This document shows, piece after piece, positions 8,829 to 17,981 of a stretch of 64,000 nucleotides of DNA (position 1 is its first letter; the number at the start of each line of letters is the position of its first letter). The notes under the pieces are model-generated. The model had not been told where the DNA came from. It did no database searches and was given only the letters and a program-made list of their open reading frames with translations. The stretch is from the NCBI RefSeq assembly GCF_900323885.1, contig NZ_OOHJ01000013.1:124001-188000 (forward strand), in the 5' to 3' direction. The translations under genes and the position numbers were made by a program. The DNA comes from [Actinomadura] parvosata subsp. kistnae. GTDB lineage: Bacteria > Actinomycetota > Actinomycetes > Streptosporangiales > Streptosporangiaceae.

Positions 8829-9692
8829 GTGTGGTGGAGCCGGGTGCGCAGAGGGGCGGGTTACGGGGCGGCGGGCAGCATGGGGCTCTACCTGGTCGTC
8901 AAGGTCGGGTGGGTCGTCGCGGGGCTGCTCGGGCATCCGCCCGACGGGTTCGGGACCGCTGGCTGGGTGGTGTTGAACGCCGTTACCGTCGTGATGGCGG
9001 CGGCGGGGATCGCGCTCGGGCTGGCGCTCGCCCAGCCTTGGGGGCGGCGGTTGCCGGGCGTGCCGGTGGTCCTGGTCTGCTGGGTGGGGGCGGGGTTTCT
9101 GGTGCCGATGCTGCCTTACGTCCTGGTCAGCAGTCTGCTGGAGGGCGAGGGGGTCGTGCGGGCGGAGGAGGCTCTCATCGGGGTCGGGTTCGGCGGGATG
9201 GGGGTGGGGCTGGCCGTGGCGGTGCCGATCTATCTGTGGGAGAGGTGGCCGCGGGCCTTCGCAGGGGATGGCCCAGCCCGTTCGTCCACGGTGATCACGA
9301 TGGGCGCGGTGGTGGCCGGTGGGCTGGGGGTGCTCTGGGTGTACTGGGGGATGGGCGGGACGTTGGGGTTGGATCGGGCTTTCCTGGACGGTCATGAGCG
9401 GCTGCTCAACGTCAGCTCTGGTCTGTGGGCGTTGCTCGGCGCCTGGAGCGGCTGGGCGCTCACGCGCCGCCGGCCGCCGTGGCTGCGGCGGTGGGTTCCC
9501 GTGGTGATCGGCTTCGCGGCGTCGGGGTCGTTGTTCGCGTGGAGCTGCTGGAAGCTGCCCATGGTGCTGCTGCGGCCGGGTGGGTTCGTCAGCGCCGAGT
9601 ACGCGGGGGTCGCGGTCGCCGAGCACGTCCTGGGCATCGCCGTGGGGGTGACGCTTCTGGCCGCCGTCCTGCCGTCCCACGAAGAGGGCTAG
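8829..9692 (+). CDS. Polytopic membrane protein of unknown function
   Basis: 287 aa from GTG 8829, with GGAGGT about 11 bases upstream. About eight hydrophobic segments (near 18-36, 46-68, 77-100, 116-138, 155-176, 192-211, 221-243, 260-283) and no recognisable catalytic motif. The body uses many G-rich codons (GGG, GTG), unlike the C-ending codons of most neighbours; this may mark divergence or transfer. It ends convergently with the next gene, overlapping it by 4 bases. I do not recognise the family. Confidence 0.75.
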   Translation: MWWSRVRRGAGYGAAGSMGLYLVVKVGWVVAGLLGHPPDGFGTAGWVVLNAVTVVMAAAGIALGLALAQPWGRRLPGVPVVLVCWVGAGFLVPMLPYVLVSSLLEGEGVVRAEEALIGVGFGGMGVGLAVAVPIYLWERWPRAFAGDGPARSSTVITMGAVVAGGLGVLWVYWGMGGTLGLDRAFLDGHERLLNVSSGLWALLGAWSGWALTRRRPPWLRRWVPVVIGFAASGSLFAWSCWKLPMVLLRPGGFVSAEYAGVAVAEHVLGIAVGVTLLAAVLPSHEEG

Positions 9693-10051
9693 AACATGCC
9701 GTTCGGGATCAAATCTGGCTCGGGTACGGGCTGGACGACGTCCCAGTGCTCGGCGATCTGGCCGTCCACCAGTCGCCAGATGTCCACGACGGCCACGCCG
9801 CGCTCGTCGCCCGCCGGGATCATGTGGTAGTGGACCATGACGAGGTCGCCCTCGGCGATGATGCGTTTGAGGTCGAGGCGGGCGCCGGCCACGGGCGAGC
9901 CGGCGGTGTACTCGATCCACGCGTCGCGTCCGGACGGGTTGCCGGGGCTGTGCTCGACGAAGTCCTCGCGCAGGAGCGTGCGGAGGATGCCGAGGTTGCC
10001 GGCGGTGAACTCCTTGAAGCCGTGCAGCACGATGTCCTTGTTGTCGTTCAT
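9689..10051 (-). CDS. SnoaL-like (NTF2-fold) protein
   Basis: 120 aa from ATG 10051. A small cone-shaped NTF2-like fold, with motifs of the COG4922-type SnoaL-like group: LREDFVEHSPGNPSGRD, then GDLVMVHYHM and VVDIWRLVDGQIAEHWDVVQ. Such proteins bind or isomerise small hydrophobic molecules; the substrate is not predictable. No ribosome-binding site precedes ATG 10051; an upstream ATG at 10099 falls within the palindrome at 10089-10103. Divergent from the XRE regulator, which probably controls it. Confidence 0.8.
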   Translation of the reverse strand: MNDNKDIVLHGFKEFTAGNLGILRTLLREDFVEHSPGNPSGRDAWIEYTAGSPVAGARLDLKRIIAEGDLVMVHYHMIPAGDERGVAVVDIWRLVDGQIAEHWDVVQPVPEPDLIPNGMF

Positions 10052-10088
10052 GGAGGGAACCGTGGCAGGTGTCGTCCCGTGTCGTCGA

Positions 10089-10103
10089 TTACATGACATG
10101 TAA
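10089..10103. promoter_or_regulatory. perfect 15-bp palindrome, probable operator of the XRE regulator
   Basis: TTACATG-A-CATGTAA (7+1+7) lies between two divergent starts, 38 bases from each coding region. The placement fits an operator that controls both the SnoaL-like gene and the regulator itself. Confidence 0.7.
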
Positions 10104-10140
10104 TGGCGGCGGGCGTCCGCGATCGGCTACAACCGAGCCC

Positions 10141-10920
10141 ATGCGACAGGACCGTCCGGTCGGGGAGCTGCTGCGCGAGTGGCGGCACCGGCGCAAGCTC
10201 AGCCAGCTCGACCTGGCCATACAGGCGGATGTGTCCGCCCGGCACGTCAGCTTCGTCGAGACGGGCCGGACCATCCCCAGCCGGTCGATGGTCATCCACC
10301 TGGCCGAGCACCTCGGCGTGCCGCTGCGCGAGCGCAACCGGCTGCTCGTCGCCGCCGGGCACGCCCCCGTCTACCGGGAACGGCCGCTGGCCGATCCGGA
10401 TCTGGCCGCCGCGCGCGAGGCGGTGGAGCAGGTGCTGCGGGGCCATGAGCCGTTCCCCGCGCTGGCGGTGGACAGCCGGTGGAACCTGCTGCTGGCGAAC
10501 GCGGCGGCCGAGGTGTTCCTGGACGGGGTGGACGCGGCGCTGCTGGAGCCGCCGGTGAACATGATGCGGCTCGGGTTGCATCCGGGCGGGTTCGCGCCAC
10601 GGGTGCGGAACCTGGCGCAGGTGCGTGGCTTCCTGGTGCCGCGGCTGGCCCGGCAGGTGGCGCGTACCGGCGATCCGGAGCTGAGCGCGCTGCTGGAGGA
10701 GGTACGCCAGTACGGCGAGGAGGCCGGCCCCGTCGCGGACGCGCCCACCGACATCGCCCTGCCCATCCGGATCGAGCACCGGGGGCGGGAGTTGTGCTTC
10801 TTCAGCACGATCACGACGTTCGGCGCGGCGTTCGACGTCACGCTGGAGGAGATCGCGGTGGAGGCGTACTTTCCGGCCGACGAGCAGACCGCCCGGCACC
10901 TGCGCAAGGGTGTCCAGTAG
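10141..10920 (+). CDS. XRE-family regulator with MmyB-like ligand domain
   Basis: 259 aa from ATG 10141. N-terminal Cro/CI-type HTH at about 8-62 (LLREWRHRRKLSQLDLAIQA, then SARHVSFVETGRTIPSR). The C-terminal 160 residues match the MmyB-like ligand-binding region (NLLLANAAAEVF; RHLRKGVQ end), a PAS-like domain reported to bind lipids in this family. It likely represses the divergent SnoaL-like gene through the palindrome at 10089. Effector unknown. Confidence 0.9.
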   Translation: MRQDRPVGELLREWRHRRKLSQLDLAIQADVSARHVSFVETGRTIPSRSMVIHLAEHLGVPLRERNRLLVAAGHAPVYRERPLADPDLAAAREAVEQVLRGHEPFPALAVDSRWNLLLANAAAEVFLDGVDAALLEPPVNMMRLGLHPGGFAPRVRNLAQVRGFLVPRLARQVARTGDPELSALLEEVRQYGEEAGPVADAPTDIALPIRIEHRGRELCFFSTITTFGAAFDVTLEEIAVEAYFPADEQTARHLRKGVQ

Positions 10921-10969
10921 CGGACAGCGGGATGGATCGGGCGCGGGCCCGTCGGTCATGCTGCCGGGT

Positions 10970-11488
10970 ATGAGGCGGATCGCGGTGCTCGCCGTGGTGT
11001 TCGGGGCGTTGCTGTACGGGGTGCACAGGCTGGCCATGGTGGCCGTCGCGCGGCTGATCGGCAACCAGGACATGATCGTCGGGCTGGACTGCTGCATCGA
11101 CTACCACCGCAATGCCCCCGACCCGTGGGGGAACGTGCTGGTCGCCGTGTCCGGGGTGGTCGCCACGCAGGTGGTGGCGTGGGTGGCGATCGCGCTGCTG
11201 GCGGCGCGGCGCGGCGGGCCGCCGCGCGTGCCGGCCACGCTGGCCGTCACCGCCTTCGTGATCAGCCCGTTGCTGCAGCTCATCGTGTACGCCGTGTGGC
11301 ACTGGGCGGAGCGGGACTACGTCGCGGTGATCGACTACCTGATGGACGCCACCGGGCTGCCGGAGATGGCGTTGATGGCGGCGATGCTGGGGTTGTTCGC
11401 CGGGTATGCCGTGATCTTCTGGCTGGGGGTGCGGGCGGCGTGGGACCGGGCCACGGCCGTCCCGGCTCCGGTTGCTCCCTCGTCCTAG
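10970..11488 (+). CDS. Small membrane protein, unknown function
   Basis: 172 aa from ATG 10970 (an in-frame ATG at 10958 is equally possible). Four probable membrane segments, the first at 3-24 (IAVLAVVFGALLYGVHRLA), with the loop motif GLDCCIDYHRNAPDPWGN between the first two. Starts about 50 bases after the XRE gene, so the two may be co-transcribed. No family recognised. Confidence 0.7.
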   Translation: MRRIAVLAVVFGALLYGVHRLAMVAVARLIGNQDMIVGLDCCIDYHRNAPDPWGNVLVAVSGVVATQVVAWVAIALLAARRGGPPRVPATLAVTAFVISPLLQLIVYAVWHWAERDYVAVIDYLMDATGLPEMALMAAMLGLFAGYAVIFWLGVRAAWDRATAVPAPVAPSS

Positions 11489-11518
11489 CGGACCGGAGCG
11501 GGGCGGCCGTCCGGGAGG

Positions 11519-12346
11519 TCAGGAGCCGAGCAGGTCGCTCAGCACGTCGGGGCGGTTGGTGATGATGCCGTCCACCCTGTAGCCGATCATGCGGCGCATG
11601 CTGGACGAGCCGTCCACGGTCCATGTGAGGAGCTTCATGCCGAGGGCGTGCACGCGGCGGACGTACGAGGCCGTGAGCGTCGTGTACGGCGGGTTGATCT
11701 GGTCGGCGAACTTCGCCAGCCCCGGCAGGTCCCCCGTCGAGGGCATGCCGAGCAGGCCGATCGGCACCTCGGGCAGCAACCGGTCGAACCTGCGCATCGA
11801 CTCCCAGTCGAACGACTGCACCACGAGCCTGCCAGGAGCCAGCCACGACGGGTGGCGGCGCAGCTCGGCGGCGATGCGGGACTCGATGCCCGCGTACAGC
11901 TCCGGCGACTTGACCTCCAGCAGCAGGCCCATGCCCGAGCCGCTCATCTCGCGCAGCACCTCGCCGAGGGTGGGGACGCGCTCACCCTCGTACTTGTCCG
12001 ACACCCACGAGCCGGCGTCCAGCTCCCGGATCTGGTCGAGCGTGAGGTCGCCGACATTCCAGGGGGACAGGCCGGGGAAGACCTGCTCGGCGTTCGTGGT
12101 GCGGGACAGGGTGGTGTCGTGCATCAGGACCAGCTCGTGGTCCTTGGTCTCCTGGACGTCGAGCTCGAACAGGTCGGCGCCCTGCTCGGCGGCCAGGTCG
12201 AAGGCGGCGATCGTGTTCTCGGGGGCGTAGGCGGAGGCGCCCCGGTGTGCGACGTTGATGACGGTCGCGGCGTCGGCGGGGGTGGCGGTGGCCAGGGGGA
12301 GGAAGGTGAGGGAGGTCGCGATGAGGACGGCGAGTCGCCTGAACAT
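11519..12346 (-). CDS. Secreted glycerophosphodiester phosphodiesterase
   Basis: 275 aa from ATG 12346 with GAGGAG upstream. Signal peptide 1-26 (LAVLIATSLTFLPLATATPADA). GDPD TIM barrel: AHRGASAYAPENT (catalytic His-Arg and metal-binding Glu), LFELDVQETKD and LMHDTTLSRTT, with the end motif LTWTVDGSSSMRRMIGYRVDGIITNRPD. Hydrolyses glycerophosphodiesters to glycerol-3-phosphate and alcohol outside the cell, likely for phosphate or carbon scavenging from phospholipid or teichoic-acid breakdown. No PHO box was identified. Confidence 0.93.
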   Translation of the reverse strand: MFRRLAVLIATSLTFLPLATATPADAATVINVAHRGASAYAPENTIAAFDLAAEQGADLFELDVQETKDHELVLMHDTTLSRTTNAEQVFPGLSPWNVGDLTLDQIRELDAGSWVSDKYEGERVPTLGEVLREMSGSGMGLLLEVKSPELYAGIESRIAAELRRHPSWLAPGRLVVQSFDWESMRRFDRLLPEVPIGLLGMPSTGDLPGLAKFADQINPPYTTLTASYVRRVHALGMKLLTWTVDGSSSMRRMIGYRVDGIITNRPDVLSDLLGS

Positions 12347-12548
12347 GGGTCTCCTCGAGTGGGGAGGCACTGCGACTCGACGGTGACAAGATCGCATGAC
12401 TGGGAGTTGAGAGCAGCGTAACTCGGGGGTGCCGCGCGGATGAGCATTCGACACGCGGGTGGGTGGGAGTTGCGGGCGAAGACGGCCGGGGCGGGGTCGC
12501 GTGAGGTTGCGTGAGGAGGTGGCCGGGGCGGGTTGCGTGGGGAAGCGG

Positions 12549-12587
12549 CCGGGGCGGGGGGTCGCGTGCGGAAGAGGCCCGCCCCGG
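12549..12587 (-). terminator. Hairpin downstream of the chitinase gene
   Basis: A perfect 10-bp stem, ccggggcggg / cccgccccgg, starts 13 bases after the chitinase stop. The arm is one of three ggccggggcggg repeats between 12485 and 12560. Confidence 0.6.
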
Positions 12588-12599
12588 CGCGTCCGAGGG

Positions 12600-15161
12600 T
12601 CAGCGCAGGCCCACGTCGAGGGCGCTGGTCAGGGTGCCGGAATCGCCGGACATCTCCCAGATCATCGCCCCGAGCAGCCCCTTGCTGCGCAGCCAGGCCG
12701 TCTTCTTGCCGATCGACCAGGTGTCGTCGAACGTCCACCACTGCCCGCCGTCCCCGGTGAAGCAGTACGTGGCCACTGCCTGCTCGTCGTGCCGAACCGT
12801 GCAGCCGGGCACCATGGCCAGCAGGTTCGTGTAGCCGCGGGTGCCGGCCTCCTCCTGGAACTGGCCGGGGGCGGCGCCGCCGGCGGCCTGCCATTCGCCG
12901 TACCTGCCGCCGTCGGCGACCCGCTGCCAGCCGCGGCCGTAGTACGCCAGGCCGATCGTGATCTTGCGGGGGTGGACGCCGGCCTGGAGGTAGACGTCCA
13001 CGGCGCGTTCGACGCTGAAGTCCGGGTTGTACGGGCTGTCGGTGTCGAGGTGGAGGTTGCCCTGGTGGCCGGTGCGGTTGGGCTCCCAGGAGTTGTCGCT
13101 GCCGGCGCCGTGGAAGTCGTATCCCTGGACATTAAAGATGTCCAGATATTTCGTGACTTCGGGGAGGTCCCAGCCGGCGGCGATCTTGGCCGGATCGGCT
13201 GGCGTGAACGCCGTGAGCTGGTACCGCTTGCCCGTCGTCGCCGTCAGCGCGTCGAGCTGGCGGCGGAACTCGGCGATCAGCAGCGTGTTGTTCGCCTTGT
13301 CGGCCGGGCTGACGTGGTTGCCCGCGTGCCCCTCGGCACCAGGCCACTCCCAGTCGAGGTCGATGCCGTCGAAGATGCCCGCCGCCGTGCCGGGACCGCC
13401 CGCGCCGTTATAGGCGGGCAGGTTGCCCTTGATGTAGAGGTCGATGCACGACGCCACGAACTTCTTGCGGGACGCGTCCGTGGCCGCCATGTCCGAGAAG
13501 TACTTGGAGTACGTTCAGCCGCCGAGCGAGATCAGCACCTTCAGGTGCGGGTGCTTGGCCTTGAGCTTCCTGAGCTGGTTGAAGTTGCCGCGCAGCTTCT
13601 CCCAGCCGGTGTCGGCCACGCCGTCCACCGACTGCGCGGCGCTGAACGGCCGGCCGTAGTCGGCCTCCGCGTCGCCCGCGCCGTCGCCCTGGTTCGGGTC
13701 CTGCGGGTCGGTGGTGGTGCCCTTCGTGACGCCTTGCAGGCAGGTGAGGTTCTGCGGGTCGATGTTGGCGAACGCGTAGTTGATGTGGGTGAGCTTGGCC
13801 GCCGCGCCGGTGGTGTCGAGGTTGCGGACGAAGTACTGGCGGCCGTAGATGCCCCATTGCACGAAATATCCGACGCGGGCGTAGCCGGTCTCGACGATGT
13901 CGGCCGTGGCCGCCTTCACCACGGCACTGGCCGGCGAGAGGTTGTCGTACAGGTCGCGGGCCCGCACGGTGAACGCGTACTCGGTCGAAGGCACGAGCCC
14001 CGAGACGACGGCCGTGGTGCCGGAGACGGTCATCGCCACCGAAGAGCCGATGAAAACGTCATAGCTGGCGATGCCGGAATTGTCGGAGGAGGCCGACCAG
14101 GTCAGCGTGATGCTGGACGACGTCCGTGCCGTGCTGCGCACGTCACCGGGCGCGGTCGGCGGCTGCGTGTCGTCGGCCGGATTGCGGGTGGTGACCGCCA
14201 GCGGCGCGGACGCCGGTGACAGCGTGCCCCTACGGTCCTTGGCCTTCACCGTGAACGTGTACGCGGTCGAGGGCGACAGGCCCGGGACGATGGCCGTGGT
14301 GCCGGTGACGGAGGCGGCGAGCGAGGAGCCCTGGTAGACCTCGTACCCGGTGATCGGCAGGCTGCCCGGGGTGGCGCCGTCCCAGGCCAGCGTGACCGTC
14401 TTTGTCGTCCTGGCGGGCGAGCGCAGGTTCCCGGGCGCGCCCGGCGGCGCGTCCGGGCTGCCGTCGCAGTTCACGTCGTTGATCCGGCAGCTCGTCGGCT
14501 CGGCGCCCGCGGTGCTGACGGTGAAGGACGGGCTGTACGGCTCGGTGGTCGCGCCCGCGTTCACGGTCGTGTTGTAGTGCGCGGGCGTCAGCGTCACCGT
14601 ACGGCCGCTCTGGCTGAGGGAGGCGTGCTGGGCGTTGCTCGCCGTGACCCCGGCCGGCAGGTCGAACACGATCGTCCAACCGCTGAGCGCCGTCGTGCCG
14701 TTGTTGGCCACCACGAACTTCGCCGCGCTGCCGCTCACGTCGTACGTGGCGGTGACCGGGGGCTTGGCGGGCGGGTCGCCGCCGCTGCCGTCGCAGTTGG
14801 CCCCGTCGATGAGGCAGCTCACCGGCTGGGCGGGGGAGCTGAGCGTGACCTTGGGGCTGTACGGGTCCGTGGTTCTGCCCGGCTGGAGGGTGGCGATGTA
14901 GTAGGCCGGGGTGAGGGTCACTTTCGTGCCGCTCTGCCTGATGGTGGCGTGCTGCGGGCTGGACGCGGTGACGCCGGCGGGGAGCTCGAAGACGATCGAC
15001 CAGCCGGTCACGGCGGTCGTGCCCGGGTTGCTCACCACGAACGTGCCGGTGGTGCCGGACAGCGAGAACGTGGCGACGAGGCGGGTGGCCGCCTGGGCGG
15101 GGAGGCCGCACAGGGCGATGATCACGAGGACGGCGATCAGGGGGGTGGCTAATCGGCGCAC
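12600..15161 (-). pseudogene. Secreted multidomain GH18 chitinase interrupted by one in-frame TGA
   Basis: Start GTG 15161; full length would be 853 residues. Order: signal peptide 1-24; two CBM2-like modules (about 25-125, 135-235), each ending in a CxIxxxNCDGS motif; two fibronectin III domains (about 240-330, 335-425); then the GH18 catalytic domain to the end. Codon 549 (13517-13515) is TGA, directly after KVLISLGG and before TYSKYFSD. Family members have Trp here, so TGG has become TGA. Downstream the same frame continues intact for 304 codons, including DGIDLDWEWPG with acid Glu605. Translation stopping at TGA would give binding modules plus a useless barrel fragment; restart at ATG 13490 lacks a signal peptide. 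It could be a real nonsense mutation, a sequencing error or read-through. Confidence 0.85.
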
Positions 15162-15176
15162 GTCGGAGACCTCTCA

Positions 15177-15194
15177 TTAAAGAAAGTTTCCTAA
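15177..15194. promoter_or_regulatory. AT-rich imperfect dyad upstream of the chitinase gene
   Basis: TTAAAGAAAGTTTCCTAA, an 18-base imperfect palindrome about 15 bases upstream of the chitinase start codon, in otherwise GC-rich DNA. It may be a regulator site or part of the promoter; it does not look like a DasR site. Confidence 0.45.
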
Positions 15195-15362
15195 CAATTA
15201 GCCGGATCGTAAGCCCGCACCGCCCACCTGACAAGGGCCTGCGCGAGGGTGGCGGCGTGTGGTGCGACAGCACGACACGCACCTGCGGCCGAAGCCGCGC
15301 ACCGGGACGGGCCGACCGGCGTGGTGGTGCGGTGCCCACGGGAGCGGTGCGGGGCACAGGGA

Positions 15363-15645
15363 GGCGGCATCGGCCAGGCCGCCGGAGCGGGCGTGCGGTC
15401 GATGGCGGCAGGGCGGCCGGAGGAAGGTGCGGTCGATAGCGGGCGGGGGCGGAGCGAGGCGCCCCGGGAGCCGGCTGGCGGGTGGCACGCGGCTCGCCGA
15501 GGGGCGGGGCTGAGTCGGCCGAGCGGCCGCAGCAGCGTGGGTGCGGTGGCTGGTGGCGGCCGGTGCGCCGCACAGGGCAGCGCGGAGGGGGGGTGTGCGC
15601 GGCGGGGGCGAGGGGGCGGCGTCGGCCAGGCCGCCGAAGCGGGCG
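15363..15645. repeat. 31-bp imperfect direct repeat, copies 252 bp apart
   Basis: Copies at 15363-15393 and 15615-15645 differ at two bases; both contain tcggccaggccgccg. They lie in the gene-free interval upstream of the chitinase. Confidence 0.6.
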
Positions 15646-15782
15646 GTCGTAGCGCGGGGTGCGACGGGAGCCGAGCGCTACGGAGCTGGTCCGTGGCGCG
15701 CAACCCACAGGGGCCGGGGCGGGCGGAGTTGGCCGGGCGGCCGGAGTGGCGTGCGGGCGGTGCGTCGTGCGGGGGTGGGCGG

Positions 15783-16250
15783 TTAGGTGATGGGTAGGGA
15801 TGTTCCGGATAGGCGGGAAACGCGGAGGCGGATCACCAGGCGTCGGTCCTCCACCACCTGCCGCAAGAACGCCATCTCCTCCTCCGCCCCCGCGAACGGC
15901 GGTTGCATGGCGAGCAGTTCCAGTCCCACCTCATCCCCAGCCTCCAGGCTGACGGGCGACAGCTCGGCCTCGCCCTCGGCGATGGCGAAGGCGCGGAAGT
16001 CGTCGCCCGCCACGTACAGCGAGCACCGGGGATCCTTCTGGAGCTGGCGGACCTTGAGCCGGCCGGCGATGGTGGAGATGCGGGCCACGCGGTGGCGCGC
16101 GTCCCAGGCGTATCGGACGGTGGACAGGTGGGGGCGGCCGTTCTCCTTGATCGTGGCGAGCGCGCCGAAGCGCTGCTCGGCCAGCAGGCCGGACAGCTCC
16201 TCGTCGCTGAGCGACTGAGGGGCCGGCTCCGCGCCGTAGTTCTCCGCCAT
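15783..16250 (-). CDS. PPOX-class FMN/F420-binding split-barrel protein
   Basis: 155 aa from ATG 16250. Split beta-barrel of the pyridoxamine-5-phosphate-oxidase superfamily: LLAEQRFGALATIKENGRPHLST, then a middle strand VARISTIAGRLKVRQLQKDPRCSL (shown in part as RLKVRQLQKDPRC) that contacts flavin or F420 phosphate. Proteins of this size in actinomycetes are often F420-dependent reductases, but the substrate is unknown. It follows the SnoaL-like gene by 25 bases on the same strand, so the two probably form an operon. Confidence 0.85.
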   Translation of the reverse strand: MAENYGAEPAPQSLSDEELSGLLAEQRFGALATIKENGRPHLSTVRYAWDARHRVARISTIAGRLKVRQLQKDPRCSLYVAGDDFRAFAIAEGEAELSPVSLEAGDEVGLELLAMQPPFAGAEEEMAFLRQVVEDRRLVIRLRVSRLSGTSLPIT

Positions 16251-16275
16251 GCACCAGCCTCTAAATCGGGAAATA

Positions 16276-16674
16276 TCACCCTATACCGAGCTGGCGGTTG
16301 AGTGCCTGGACGTCCGAGATCACCCAGTACTCGGCGAACCTCCCCTCCCGGACCCGCAGGATGTCGTGCCCGCTGAACGCGATCCTGGTGCCGGGAGCGG
16401 CCGTCGCCCCGGGCAGCCCGCCCCGGTACGCACCCGCGAACGTCCACCGGGCCGACACCAGGTCCCCGTCCACGATCGGCCCCACGTCGAGTGTGACCTT
16501 CACGTCGTCGAACGGCGCGTGCCCCTGACGCAGCGCCTCGGCCAGCCCCTCGGGCCCCGACACCTCCATGCCCGGCCAGTGCCCGGCGAAGTCGGGGGTG
16601 ACCAGCTCGTACGCCAGCGCGAAGTCGCCGTTCCAGAGCTCCAGCAACCAACGGCGGTAGAGATCTGCGATCAT
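16276..16674 (-). CDS. SnoaL-like / NTF2-fold protein
   Basis: 132 aa from ATG 16674. NTF2-like cone fold with the polyketide-cyclase-like pattern: RRWLLELWNGDFALAYELVT, DFAGHWPG, GDLVSARWTFAGAY, and IAFSGHDILRVREGRFAEYW. Upstream member of a two-gene unit with the FMN-split-barrel protein. Its start is only 36 bases from the divergent amidohydrolase start, so the promoters overlap. Function unknown; a small-molecule binding or isomerase role is inferred from the fold. Confidence 0.8.
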   Translation of the reverse strand: MIADLYRRWLLELWNGDFALAYELVTPDFAGHWPGMEVSGPEGLAEALRQGHAPFDDVKVTLDVGPIVDGDLVSARWTFAGAYRGGLPGATAAPGTRIAFSGHDILRVREGRFAEYWVISDVQALNRQLGIG

Positions 16675-16710
16675 CCGGCCCCCCTACCCACCCGCGATAG
16701 GTTACAAGCC

Positions 16711-17922
16711 ATGAATCTTGCGATTACCAGCGGATATGTCGTGCCCGTCGACGGCGACCCCATCGACGGCGGAACCGTCCTCATCCAGGACGGGAAGATC
16801 GCCGCGGTCGGCCGGGACGTGGCCGTGCCGGAGGGCACCCGGGTCGTGGACGCCGCCGGCGCGTGGGTGCTGCCGGGCTTCGTGGAGGCCCACGGCCACT
16901 TGGGCGTGCACGAGGAGGCGGAGGGCTGGGCCGGCCAGGACACCAATGAGATGACCGACCCGAACGGCGCCCGCCTGCGCGCGCTGGACGCCATCAACCC
17001 GGCCGACCTGGCCTTCGGCGACGCGCTGTCCGGCGGCGTCACGACGGCGGTGATCAAGCCGGGCTCCGGCAACCCGATCGGCGGCCAGACCGTCGCGATC
17101 AAGTGCTGGGGCCGGTCGGTGGACGAGATGCTGGTCAAGGAGCCGGTGAGCGTGAAGAGCGCGCTCGGCGAGAACCCCAAGCGCGTCTACGGCGACCAGA
17201 AGAAGCTGCCCAGCACGAGGCAGGGCGTGGCCGCGGTGATCAGGGACGCGTTCATGAAGGCCCAGGACTACAAGGCGCGCAGGGCCGCCGCCGAGCAGGA
17301 GGGCAAGCCGTTCGACCGCGACGGCACGCTGGAGATCCTGGTGCGCGTGCTGGACGGCGAGCTGCCCTGGTGCCAGCACACCCACCGGGCCGACGACATC
17401 GCCACCGCGCTGCGGCTGGCCGGCGAGTTCGGCTACCGCCTGGTGATCAACCACGGCACCGAGGGCCACCTGCTGGCCGACACCCTCGCCGAGCGGAACG
17501 TGCCGGTCATCATCGGCCCGCTGTTCACCAGCCGCTCGAAGGTCGAGCTGCGCCACCGCTCGCTGCGCAACCCGGGCATCCTCGACCGGGCGGGCGTCGA
17601 GCTGGCGATCACCACCGACCACCCGGTGGTGCCCATCCACTTCCTGGTGCACCAGGCCACTCTGGCGGTCAAGGAAGGGCTCGACCCGGCCGCCGCGCTG
17701 CGCTCGATCACCGTCAACCCGGCCCGCATCATGGGCCTCGACGACCGGGTGGGCGCGCTGCGGCCGGGCCTCGACGGCGACGTCGTCATCTGGTCGGGCG
17801 ACCCGCTGGACGTCATGAGCCGCGCCCTGAGGGTGTTCATCTCGGGCCGGGAGGTGTATTCGTACACGGACGGTGAGCCCGTCGTGGCGGATCCGTACTA
17901 CCGCGAATCAAGTGACCGTTAA
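16711..17922 (+). CDS. Amidohydrolase-superfamily metal-dependent hydrolase (imidazolonepropionase-like)
   Basis: 403 aa from ATG 16711. A beta-sandwich (GGTVLIQDGKIAAVGRDV) flanks a TIM barrel with metal-binding residues: HGH in FVEAHGHLGVH, His in WCQHTHRADD, His in VINHGTEGH and Asp in ITTDHPVVPIH, then the C-terminal NPARIMGLDDRVGALRPGLDGDVVIWSGDP. The pattern is of cytosolic imidazolonepropionase or prolidase-like amidohydrolases; the substrate is open. The short spacing to the divergent gene and the absence of a ribosome-binding site suggest a leaderless transcript. Confidence 0.92.
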   Translation: MNLAITSGYVVPVDGDPIDGGTVLIQDGKIAAVGRDVAVPEGTRVVDAAGAWVLPGFVEAHGHLGVHEEAEGWAGQDTNEMTDPNGARLRALDAINPADLAFGDALSGGVTTAVIKPGSGNPIGGQTVAIKCWGRSVDEMLVKEPVSVKSALGENPKRVYGDQKKLPSTRQGVAAVIRDAFMKAQDYKARRAAAEQEGKPFDRDGTLEILVRVLDGELPWCQHTHRADDIATALRLAGEFGYRLVINHGTEGHLLADTLAERNVPVIIGPLFTSRSKVELRHRSLRNPGILDRAGVELAITTDHPVVPIHFLVHQATLAVKEGLDPAAALRSITVNPARIMGLDDRVGALRPGLDGDVVIWSGDPLDVMSRALRVFISGREVYSYTDGEPVVADPYYRESSDR

Positions 17923-17981
17923 GCGCCTGTAGATGCGCGGCGCGCATAGTGGGCGAACCCAACGGGAAGAGAGGCATCACC

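Larger units (their letters stand above)
15162..15782. other. gene-free, G-rich low-complexity interval
   Basis: 620 bases upstream of the chitinase gene and downstream of the FMN-split-barrel gene. Apart from the promoter-proximal dyad at 15177-15194 there is only G-rich repeat-like DNA, including a 31-base imperfect repeat. No gene is supportable. Confidence 0.6.

Noticed and set aside
12459-14219. Long + strand frame opposite the chitinase
   Set aside because: Compositional shadow; the minus strand carries clear GH18, FnIII and CBM2 motifs.
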